From the NCBI GenBank assembly GCA_023437285.1, contig JAEZGP010000206.1, forward strand, positions 1-5,368: 5,368 bases of DNA, given 5' to 3'. Positions 1-4,696 of this stretch are shown one piece after another; positions within the stretch are counted from its first letter, which is position 1; every line of letters begins with the position of its first letter. The notes under the pieces were generated by a model. It ran no database searches and was not told the origin of the DNA. It was given only the letters and a program-made list of their open reading frames with translations. The translations under genes and the position numbers were made by a program. The stretch comes from Actinomycetes bacterium (GTDB lineage: Bacteria; Actinomycetota; Actinomycetes; Mycobacteriales; Micromonosporaceae).

Positions 1-2
1 CC

Positions 3-1067
3 GCGTGGCTAGACGGCCAGCGCGCCAACCTCATCGCCGCCGCAACCCACGCCGCCGCGCGCGGCTGGCCGGAGCACGCGGTGACGCTGTCGACCACCCT
101 GTGGCGCTTCCTGGAGGTCGGTGGCCACTACCAGGAGGCGCTCGCCGTGCACGCGGGCGCCGCGCGGGCCGCGCGGACGGCCTCGGCCAAGGCGCACGTG
201 TTGACGAACCTCGGCAGTACCCACTGGAGCCTCGGTGATCACCGCACCGCGCGGCGCTGCTTCGACCGGTCGCTGGCGGCGTTCCGGGCGGCCGGCGACG
301 GCGACGGGCAGGCGCGGGCCCAGGCCCGGCTGGCGCTGGTCTACGAACGGCTGGGCGACTATCCGCAGGCCATGGAGCACCTGCGGGCGGCGCTGGAGGG
401 CTACCGGCAGGCCGGCGACCGGCACGGCGTGGGTACGCAGTTGCTGAACCTGGGCGCCTTGCAGCGCCGGCTCGGTGACCTGGCTGCCGCGCTCGCCCGC
501 CAGCGGGAGGCGGCGGACATCTTCGCCGAGTTGGGCGACCGGCGCCTGCTCGGGTACGCCCTGGGCAACCTGGGGGCCACCGAGAGCGAGCGCGGCGAGC
601 ACGACGCGGCGCTGCGCCATCTCGACGAGGCGCTGGCGGCCTGCCTCGAGGCCGGTGACCGGGGCGGGGAGGGCAGCGCGCACGCGGCGCTCGGCGCGGC
701 GTACACCCGATTGGGTCGACACGACGTGGCGGTCGGGCACCTCGACCGCGCGCTGGCCGTCGCCGACGCGATCGGCGAGGCGAGCCTGCGGATGGAGGCG
801 CTGAACACGTTGGGCGAGAGCTGGACGGCGCGGGGCCGGCCGACCGACGCGATCGCCGTTCACCGTGCGGCGGAGCACCTGGCCAAGCGCAACGGCGACC
901 GGTACGAGCAGGCACGGGCACTGGCCGGGCTCGCCGTGGCGCTGGCTGCGGCGGGGCGTCCCGAGGAGGCCGGGACGAGCCGGCGGCGGGCCCGCGGCAT
1001 CTACCGCAAGCTGGGCGTCCCCGAACCGGTGAACGCGCCGGCCGCGGTCAGCACGGCACGCCGTTGA
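3..1067 (+). CDS. TPR-repeat protein, C-terminal part of a probable AfsR/SARP-type regulator (5' truncated)
   Basis: The reading frame is open from the left edge, so the true start lies outside the window; the GTG at 81 is internal. The first visible residues (AWLDGQRANLIAAA, then RGWPEHA) resemble the junction between the NB-ARC/ATPase part and the TPR part of AfsR/SARP-like regulators. After it come seven TPR units with a regular 40-residue period. Each has an LGxxxxxLGDxxxA-like first helix and an AL-rich second helix ending in AGDR or a variant. The last unit ends near RKLGVPEPV, followed by a short Ala/Arg tail. TPR arrays of this kind mediate protein-protein or ligand-gated interaction in the cytoplasm. 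The DNA-binding and nucleotide-binding domains, if present, would lie upstream and cannot be seen. It could instead be a LuxR-type or FxSxx-COOH-type TPR protein. The TPR call is sure; the regulator class is inference. Confidence 0.85.
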   Translation, partial: AWLDGQRANLIAAATHAAARGWPEHAVTLSTTLWRFLEVGGHYQEALAVHAGAARAARTASAKAHVLTNLGSTHWSLGDHRTARRCFDRSLAAFRAAGDGDGQARAQARLALVYERLGDYPQAMEHLRAALEGYRQAGDRHGVGTQLLNLGALQRRLGDLAAALARQREAADIFAELGDRRLLGYALGNLGATESERGEHDAALRHLDEALAACLEAGDRGGEGSAHAALGAAYTRLGRHDVAVGHLDRALAVADAIGEASLRMEALNTLGESWTARGRPTDAIAVHRAAEHLAKRNGDRYEQARALAGLAVALAAAGRPEEAGTSRRRARGIYRKLGVPEPVNAPAAVSTARR

Positions 1068-1443
1068 CCGTGATGTCGGTGGGGATCTCGGTGGCCGCCG
1101 CGAGGCCGCTCCACCCGAACGAGAACGCCTGGCCGGTGTTGATCTTCGAGTTCCAGCTGGTGCCGTTGGCCGTGGCGACGCCCTCGGCGGTCTGTGTGAT
1201 CGTGGCACCCCACGTGGTGACGATCTGGGTCGGGTGGGCAAAGCTCCAGCGCACGGTCCAGCCGTCGATTGTCGGGCCATTGTTGACCATGAGGATGTCG
1301 GCCACGAAGCCGCCGCGCCACTGCGACAGGTAATAGGTGCAGTCCACGCCGGGCGTGTCGGCGAGCGCCGGGGAGGGCGCCGCGGCAACGGCAGCCAGCC
1401 CCGCCACGACGGCCGCCGCCAGCCTGTGCCTGCTTACGCTCAT
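1048..1443 (-). CDS. Small secreted family-2 carbohydrate-binding module protein (CBM2-A)
   Basis: This 131-residue protein is almost only a signal peptide plus one CBM2 domain. Residues 1-28 form a Sec signal (SRHR basic start, Ala/Val-rich core, ALA cleavage site before D29). Cys35 and Cys131 are placed like the disulfide that closes the CBM2 beta-sandwich. Family landmarks are QWRGGF (42-47), GWTVRW (61-66), SFGWSG (108-113) and a terminal NGVPC. By comparison with the Cellulomonas fimi Xyn10A CBM2a, the three surface Trp that stack on cellulose correspond to W42, W78 and W97; all are present. The residue three after W42 is Gly, as in cellulose-binding CBM2a, rather than the Arg of xylan-binding CBM2b. 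There is no catalytic domain. An in-frame start exists at 1509, but ATG 1443 is preferred because it begins the signal peptide and has GGGAG 9 nt upstream. The 3' end overlaps the convergent TPR gene by 20 bp. The native ligand is inferred, not shown. Confidence 0.9.
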   Translation of the reverse strand: MSVSRHRLAAAVVAGLAAVAAAPSPALADTPGVDCTYYLSQWRGGFVADILMVNNGPTIDGWTVRWSFAHPTQIVTTWGATITQTAEGVATANGTSWNSKINTGQAFSFGWSGLAAATEIPTDITVNGVPC

Positions 1444-1452
1444 CGCGCGCGT

Positions 1453-1457
1453 CTCCC
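1453..1457 (-). promoter_or_regulatory. Ribosome-binding site of CBM2-A
   Basis: GGGAG on the minus strand lies 9 nt before ATG 1443. It decides the start in favour of 1443 over the in-frame start at 1509, which would sit upstream of the predicted transcription start. Confidence 0.65.
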
Positions 1458-1480
1458 GCCTCGTGCCGTCTCCCTGCGCA

Positions 1481-1509
1481 ACTATCGGTGACGCATTGGA
1501 ACTAGTCAA
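1481..1509 (-). promoter_or_regulatory. Promoter of CBM2-A (TTGACT-N17-GATAGT)
   Basis: On the minus strand, TTGACT (1504-1509) is followed by exactly 17 bp and GATAGT (1481-1486), a good match to a housekeeping sigma-70-type promoter. The -35 overlaps the stop codon of the upstream GNAT gene, so CBM2-A need not depend on readthrough. Predicted transcription start is near 1474, giving a leader of about 31 nt that carries GGGAG. The -35 and 17-bp spacing match those of the CBM2-B promoter, and the -10 differs only in its first base. Confidence 0.65.
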
Positions 1510-1510
1510 T
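1495..1510 (-). promoter_or_regulatory. Operator-like dyad over the CBM2-A -35 box
   Basis: The minus strand reads ATTGACTAGTTCCAAT: ATTGA, 6 bp, CCAAT, an inverted repeat with 4 of 5 arm positions matching. It covers the -35 hexamer. The CBM2-B promoter carries the perfect version at the same position relative to its -35, and 11 of 16 bases are identical. A shared transcription factor is inferred; I do not recognise the site as that of a known regulator. Confidence 0.45.
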
Positions 1511-2470
1511 AGCTGTCAGTGTCGTCGCGTACGTGACGCCGTGCGATTCGACCTCGAACCCGGCCCGCTCATAGACGCCCACCGCGCCGGTGGGGCTGCT
1601 CGCGTCGACGTTGAGCACGACCTCCCGGGCCCCCGCGTTGCCCGCCGCCGCGAGCACCGAGCCGAGCAGCGCGCTCGCGATACCGTGCCGGCGCCACTCC
1701 CGCGACGTGCCCACGTGCCCCACGTACACGCGGTGCGGCTGCGGGTCGGTGTAGGCCAGGCAGTAGCCCGCGATGCGGGTGCCATCCAGCGCCAGGCGCG
1801 ACAGCGCGGGCCGGAACGTGGCCGAGTCCACCGTCAGCCGCCGCCACTCGGCCTCGGGCCGCCGCTGGTAACCCCAGTGGTCCTGGAACGCGTCCATGTG
1901 CGCCGCGTACAGATCATTGCCGAAACCAGGCGAGTACGGCACGAGGGCCAGCCCGTCCGGCAGTGGCGCGGTGATGGCCAACGCCGCCGAGCCCGCCGAG
2001 GTGTCGGCCACCATTTCGAACCAGTGCCGCACGGGCGTGAAGCCGAAGCGCCGGTAGAGCCGGATCGCCGGCTCGTTGCCGGCCAGCACGTCGGCGTGCA
2101 GCGACCACGTGCCGCCCGGGGCGACCGTGCGGTGGATCTGCCGGGCCCGGTCGACCTGCCACTGGAGCAGGTCACGGCCCAACCCTTTGCCGTACCAGGC
2201 GGGGCGTACCCCGCCGACCAGGTCGATGCGGAAGCCGCCCGGCGGAGGGGTCGGCACCAGCCCGACCGCCACGATCCCACCGTCGCCGGACACGACCACC
2301 CGGGTGTCGGTGCCGACGTCGCGGACGATCGAGTCGATGACGGCGCGTGTCTCGTCGACGTCGTTGGCCGGCTGGCCCCCTGCGGCGATGTCGACCTCAT
2401 TGAGCAGGTCGGTCACCGCCTCCGCGTCCGCGTCGGTATAGGGGCGCGTGGTGAGCTGGGCGGTCGGCAT
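1502..2470 (-). CDS. Tandem GNAT-family N-acetyltransferase (MshD-like architecture)
   Basis: A 322-residue cytoplasmic protein with two GNAT domains in series. These enzymes move an acyl group from acyl-CoA to an amine. In the N-terminal domain (about 5-155) the CoA-binding motif is VRPAWYGKGLGRDLL (88-102), followed by NEPAIRLYRRFGF (132-144). In the C-terminal domain (about 175-320) the equivalents are SREWRRHGIASALL (256-269) and GAVGVYERAGF (295-305). Length and double-domain layout resemble mycothiol synthase MshD, but both motif-A loops look intact here, and no mycothiol or phosphate-uptake gene is nearby, so I do not name it mshD. ATG 2470 starts the conserved LTTRPYTDADAEAV strand. 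The frame stays open upstream across CBM2-B; an in-frame GTG at 2524 would overlap the CBM2-B stop by 4 bp and add a basic, unconserved 18-residue tail. There is no spaced Shine-Dalgarno; see the -10 box at 2477. Substrate unknown. Confidence 0.88.
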   Translation of the reverse strand: MPTAQLTTRPYTDADAEAVTDLLNEVDIAAGGQPANDVDETRAVIDSIVRDVGTDTRVVVSGDGGIVAVGLVPTPPPGGFRIDLVGGVRPAWYGKGLGRDLLQWQVDRARQIHRTVAPGGTWSLHADVLAGNEPAIRLYRRFGFTPVRHWFEMVADTSAGSAALAITAPLPDGLALVPYSPGFGNDLYAAHMDAFQDHWGYQRRPEAEWRRLTVDSATFRPALSRLALDGTRIAGYCLAYTDPQPHRVYVGHVGTSREWRRHGIASALLGSVLAAAGNAGAREVVLNVDASSPTGAVGVYERAGFEVESHGVTYATTLTAID

Positions 2471-2476
2471 TCCTCG

Positions 2477-2482
2477 ACGGTA
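2477..2482 (-). promoter_or_regulatory. Possible leaderless -10 box of the GNAT gene
   Basis: TACCGT on the minus strand fits the actinobacterial TANNNT -10 and lies exactly 6 nt before ATG 2470, so transcription could begin at or next to the start codon. No convincing -35 is visible. The only Shine-Dalgarno-like string, GAGGA, abuts the ATG with no spacing and is unlikely to work as one. Confidence 0.35.
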
Positions 2483-2520
2483 CGACGGGCCGCAACGGGA
2501 TTTCCGCGCCTGTCGGATTG

Positions 2521-2934
2521 TCACGCCAGCCAGCACAGGTAGTTGTTGACCGTGATGAAGTTCGGTACCTCGGTCGCCGCGGCGAACCCGCTCCACCCGA
2601 AGGAGAACACCGCGGACGAGCGGACGAACGCGTTGGCCGGCACCGGCGTGGCGAGCACCGTGCCGTACGGGTCCTGCCTGATCACCGCGTTCCAGACGGC
2701 GCCGATCCGGGTCGGCTGGTGGAACCGCCAGCGCACCGTCCAGTTTGTGATGGCGGGGCCCTTGTTGAGCACGTAGATGTCGGCGTTGAAGCCGCCCGAC
2801 CACCTGTGCGTGATGACGTAGTGGCACTGGAAGACCGGATAGGGGTCCGCGGCGGCGGCCGGGGACGCCGCCGTGACCAGGGCGGTCACCGCGGCGGTGG
2901 CGGCCACCAGGGCGTTACGCAGTCGAGCCAGCAT
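2521..2934 (-). CDS. Small secreted family-2 carbohydrate-binding module protein (CBM2-B)
   Basis: A 137-residue paralogue of CBM2-A. Residues 1-29 are a Sec signal (MLARLRN start, Ala/Val core, AAA site before D30). The rest is one CBM2 domain bounded by Cys37 and Cys134, with a short WLA tail. Shared landmarks are RWSGGF (44-49), NWTVRW (64-69), FSFGWSGFAAATEVP (110-124) and ITVNN. Aligned to CBM2-A and to the C. fimi CBM2a, the first two cellulose-stacking Trp are kept (W45, W81), but the third falls on Ala100 in a PVPANAF stretch, so one binding aromatic appears lost. Gly48 keeps the cellulose-type position. ATG 2934 is supported by GGAGG 7 nt upstream and by the signal peptide beginning there. 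The gene ends 50 bp before the GNAT ATG on the same strand. Weaker or altered glycan binding is inference. Confidence 0.9.
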   Translation of the reverse strand: MLARLRNALVAATAAVTALVTAASPAAAADPYPVFQCHYVITHRWSGGFNADIYVLNKGPAITNWTVRWRFHQPTRIGAVWNAVIRQDPYGTVLATPVPANAFVRSSAVFSFGWSGFAAATEVPNFITVNNYLCWLA

Positions 2935-2941
2935 CGCTTCG

Positions 2942-2946
2942 CCTCC
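2942..2946 (-). promoter_or_regulatory. Ribosome-binding site of CBM2-B
   Basis: A strong GGAGG on the minus strand lies 7 nt before ATG 2934 and fixes that start. Confidence 0.75.
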
Positions 2947-2979
2947 AGGTCACGCTGGCGCGGCCCGTCCGCGCCACAG

Positions 2980-2996
2980 TGCGTCACTATGCGTCA
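2980..2996 (-). repeat. Direct repeat TGACGCA-TAG-TGACGCA around the CBM2-B -10 box
   Basis: Two identical heptamers (2980-2986 and 2990-2996) lie one helical turn (10 bp) apart and enclose the CATAGT -10. A third copy, in the opposite orientation, lies at 1489-1495, two bases from the CBM2-A -10. A regulator-binding role is inference. Confidence 0.4.
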
Positions 2997-3014
2997 AGAA
3001 TTGATTACAGTCAA
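2986..3014 (-). promoter_or_regulatory. Promoter of CBM2-B (TTGACT-N17-CATAGT)
   Basis: On the minus strand, TTGACT (3009-3014), 17 bp and CATAGT (2986-2991) repeat the CBM2-A promoter with only the first -10 base changed. Predicted transcription start is near 2979, giving a leader of about 45 nt with GGAGG near its end. It is divergent from the VOC gene promoter, so one site here could affect both directions. Confidence 0.65.
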
Positions 3015-3015
3015 T
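3000..3015 (-). promoter_or_regulatory. Operator-like perfect dyad over the CBM2-B -35 box
   Basis: The minus strand reads ATTGACTGTAATCAAT, a perfect 5-bp inverted repeat (ATTGA / TCAAT) around 6 bp. It covers the -35 and lies in an AT-rich island in otherwise very GC-rich DNA. The counterpart at 1495-1510 has one arm mismatch. It is about 30 bp upstream of the -10 of the divergent VOC gene. Confidence 0.5.
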
Positions 3016-3043
3016 GCTTTGGTTTCGTGTCGGTGGGGCTGGT

Positions 3044-3049
3044 TAACAT
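3044..3049 (+). promoter_or_regulatory. Leaderless -10 box of the VOC gene
   Basis: TAACAT fits TANNNT and stands 6 nt before ATG 3056. The sequence between them (CCGCCC) and just upstream contains no Shine-Dalgarno, which supports a leaderless transcript. A weak -35 candidate, TTGGTT at 3019-3024, is 19 bp away. Confidence 0.5.
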
Positions 3050-3055
3050 CCGCCC

Positions 3056-3490
3056 ATGGCGTACGACTTCCAGGTCACTGTCGACAGTTCCGACCCGCAC
3101 ACGCTCGCCGACTGGTGGGCCGAGACCCTCGGCTGGGAGGTGGAACCCAGCAACGAGGCGTTCATCCGCCGCATGGTCGACGAGGGCCAGGCGTCCGAGG
3201 ACGACACGACCACCCACAACGGGGTGCTCGTCTGGCGCGTCGGCGCGGCCATCCGGCCACCCGCCGGCGGCGACGTGCCCGCCCGCCGGGTCCTGTTCCA
3301 GGTGACCCCGGAGAAAAAGACCGTCAAGAACCGCGTCCACCTCGACATCCGCGTCGGCGACGACAACCGCGACGAGGTGGTCGCCCGGCTGACCGCCCGT
3401 GGCGCGACGAAGCTGTGGGACGGCACCCAGGGCCCGTTCACCTGGGTCACCATGGCCGACCCCGAGGGCAACGAGTTCTGCGTCGCCTGA
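3056..3490 (+). CDS. VOC-superfamily (glyoxalase-like) protein
   Basis: This 144-residue cytoplasmic protein matches single-unit vicinal-oxygen-chelate proteins of the Glyoxalase_6 kind common in actinomycetes. The first betaalphabeta half begins DFQVTVDSSDPHTLADWWAETLGW (helix about 15-25). The second half carries NRVHLDIRVGDD (92-103), a helix with EVVARLTARGA (107-117), and the family-typical ending DPEGNEFCV (135-143). Possible metal ligands are H95 and E140. The first strand lacks the His seen in metal-dependent glyoxalase I or dioxygenases, so catalytic metal binding is doubtful, and these proteins may act in small-molecule binding or resistance. ATG 3056 begins the first beta-strand, so little room remains for another start. 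The gene stands alone: divergent from CBM2-B, and followed by a hairpin before Uma2. The fold call is strong; the reaction is unknown. Confidence 0.88.
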   Translation: MAYDFQVTVDSSDPHTLADWWAETLGWEVEPSNEAFIRRMVDEGQASEDDTTTHNGVLVWRVGAAIRPPAGGDVPARRVLFQVTPEKKTVKNRVHLDIRVGDDNRDEVVARLTARGATKLWDGTQGPFTWVTMADPEGNEFCVA

Positions 3491-3498
3491 CCGGAAAA

Positions 3499-3523
3499 GG
3501 TGATCACCGCCCTGGTGATGACC
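3499..3523 (+). terminator. Terminator-like hairpin after the VOC gene
   Basis: GGTGATCACC, loop GCCCT, GGTGATGACC: a 10-bp stem with one mismatch and a 5-nt loop, starting 8 nt after the VOC stop. There is no U-tract, which is common for actinobacterial terminators. The left arm is itself a perfect 10-bp palindrome, so an operator for the Uma2 gene is an alternative. Confidence 0.4.
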
Positions 3524-3557
3524 AGCAGGATCCTCCCTTGCCGCAGCTCAACCGAGA

Positions 3558-3563
3558 TAGACT
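3558..3563 (+). promoter_or_regulatory. Possible -10 box of the Uma2 gene
   Basis: TAGACT fits TANNNT and would give a transcription start near 3570, with a leader of roughly 23 nt containing GGAAG (3578-3582), 10 nt before ATG 3593. No clear -35 is seen at normal spacing. Confidence 0.3.
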
Positions 3564-3592
3564 GCCGGCGACCGGACGGAAGTGGGGGCCCG

Positions 3593-4156
3593 ATGAGCTT
3601 GGCGGTGCTGAAGCATCCTGGTCCTTGGTCGGAAGAGCAGTACCTCGCGCTCGGCGAAACACCGGACCGGATCGAACTGATCGACGGGGGACTGTGGGTC
3701 AGCCCGGCTCCGAACAAGCCCCATCAGGACATCTCGTTTCTCCTCATGACCGCGGTCCGCCCGGCGGCGCGGGCCGCCGGGCTGCGCGCGTACGAGGCGG
3801 CCAACCTCCGCCTCGGCCCCGACCGGATCGTTATTCCGGACCTCGTGGTTGCGGACACCGATCCACACGGCGGGATCATCGAGGCGTCCGAGGTCGCCCT
3901 GGTCTGTGAGATCGTCTCGCCCAGCAACGCGGCCAACGATCGGCTGCTCAAGATGCAGTTCTATGCCACCGCACAGATCGAGTGGTACCTGCTAGTCGAG
4001 CCCGACCTGGTCGCCTTCGAGTACGTGACTGTTCAACTCTTCCGTCTCGCAGGCCACCATTTTGTCGAGCACGCCGTCGCCAGCCGCGGTCAAACGTTGA
4101 CACTGACCCACCCATTCGCCTGCGACATCAACGCCGACGCTCTCATCGACTGGTAG
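3593..4156 (+). CDS. Uma2-family protein (DUF820, PD-(D/E)XK nuclease fold)
   Basis: A 187-residue protein of the Uma2/DUF820 family, which has a restriction-endonuclease-like fold and is highly expanded in actinomycetes and cyanobacteria; its cellular role is not established. Visible family landmarks in order: WSEEQYLAL (12-20), DRIELIDGGLWVSPAP (25-40) with E28, a helix containing H44, IVIPDLVVAD (79-88) with candidate catalytic D83, CEIVSPSN (105-112) with E106, DRLLKMQFYA (116-125) with K120, and IEWYLLVEPD (129-138). The active-site set E/D/E/K looks intact and the length is normal. The frame is open back to 3500, but ATG 3593 is chosen because family similarity begins there, GGAAG lies 10 nt upstream, and the upstream stretch includes the hairpin. 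It converges on the MmcQ gene with 69 bp between stops. No transposase or restriction partner is nearby. Confidence 0.88.
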   Translation: MSLAVLKHPGPWSEEQYLALGETPDRIELIDGGLWVSPAPNKPHQDISFLLMTAVRPAARAAGLRAYEAANLRLGPDRIVIPDLVVADTDPHGGIIEASEVALVCEIVSPSNAANDRLLKMQFYATAQIEWYLLVEPDLVAFEYVTVQLFRLAGHHFVEHAVASRGQTLTLTHPFACDINADALIDW

Positions 4157-4225
4157 CCGCGGGTTCCGATTCTTGCCATGGACGGTCTGTGGCCACGTCC
4201 GCCCCGGCAAGGATGATCCGGCCGA

Positions 4226-4648
4226 TCACGTTGGTGGATGTGCCTTCAGCCAGGCTGCCGCCCGGCGCGCTGACGCGCGCGACAGCCAGGCGTCCTGGAT
4301 GAGCTCGGCCAGTTCCCGGCGCGTGAGCTCGCCTATCCGGCTGGCCCGCAACAGCACCGACGGGTGGCCGTCGAAGTGGGCGGTGGTGAAGAACGGCGAC
4401 CTGGCGTCCTGGATCAGGGCCTGCTTGTCCGCCTCCGACTCGACCCAGAAGACGATCACGTCCGGGTAGCGTTGCCCCGTTTCTGGGTCGACCGCGTCCG
4501 GCCGGGGGTTGCGGAAGAACACGAAGGACTTCCCGCCCACCTGGTAGACCGGATTGTCGCCCGAGCCGTACTCGACGGTGACATGCGGCATTGCCGCCGC
4601 GAGCTCGTGCACGTCCTCAATGCCAGCCGGCCGGTCGTCGTCCGCCAC
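4226..4648 (-). CDS. MmcQ/YjbR-family protein
   Basis: A 140-residue cytoplasmic protein of the MmcQ/YjbR family (CyaY-like fold, often labelled DNA-binding on weak grounds). Landmarks are a short N-terminal helix ending in AAAMPHV (17-23), NPVYQVGGKSFVFF (32-45), VIVFWVESEADKQALI (64-79), SPFFTTAHFDGHPSVLL (84-100) and a C-terminal helix ELAELIQDAWLSRASAR (112-128). The frame is open far upstream through the divergent methyltransferase gene, but that part is its antisense shadow. I choose GTG 4648 because a TACCTT box stands 6 nt upstream and it gives a family-typical length. GTG 4612 and the ATG for M20 are alternatives, and the latter would cut into the first helix. It starts 48 bp from the divergent methyltransferase. 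Biological role unknown. Confidence 0.82.
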   Translation of the reverse strand: MADDDRPAGIEDVHELAAAMPHVTVEYGSGDNPVYQVGGKSFVFFRNPRPDAVDPETGQRYPDVIVFWVESEADKQALIQDARSPFFTTAHFDGHPSVLLRASRIGELTRRELAELIQDAWLSRASARRAAAWLKAHPPT

Positions 4649-4654
4649 CTCCCG

Positions 4655-4660
4655 AAGGTA
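4655..4660 (-). promoter_or_regulatory. Possible leaderless -10 box of the MmcQ gene
   Basis: On the minus strand TACCTT fits TANNNT and lies 6 nt before GTG 4648. The GGGAG between them touches the start codon and is too close to act as a Shine-Dalgarno. The -35 region has no clear match. Confidence 0.35.
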
Positions 4661-4696
4661 CCCGTACCCGTGCCGGGTCGTGCCAGGATGCTCGGC

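Noticed and set aside
81..83. GTG as start of the TPR gene
   Set aside because: The frame is open to the left edge and the residues before GTG match the family, so this codon is internal.
241..1000. Regular 120-bp DNA periodicity, possible tandem repeat or CRISPR-like array
   Set aside because: It follows from the 40-residue TPR period in the protein; units are divergent at DNA level and there are no identical repeats with spacers.
9..1388. Long minus-strand open frame (459 codons) opposite the TPR gene
   Set aside because: It is Pro/Arg-rich with no recognisable domain, lies antisense to a clear TPR array, and runs into CBM2-A in another frame; a typical GC-driven shadow.
2518..3909. Long plus-strand open frame (463 codons) across CBM2-B, VOC and Uma2
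   Set aside because: It crosses three well-supported genes and a promoter region in the wrong frame or strand, and its translation is low-complexity Arg/Pro/Gly.
3593..4156. Uma2 as part of a defence or mobile-element system
   Set aside because: No transposase, methyltransferase-specificity pair, toxin partner or terminal repeats are adjacent; Uma2 singletons are very common in these genomes.
4180..4228. Weak hairpins between Uma2 and MmcQ (GGACG/CGTCC at 4180-4200; TGATC/GATCA at 4214-4228)
   Set aside because: Each stem is only 5 bp, with a long loop or overlapping a stop codon; at this GC content such stems occur by chance. Nothing else is visible in the 69-bp gap.
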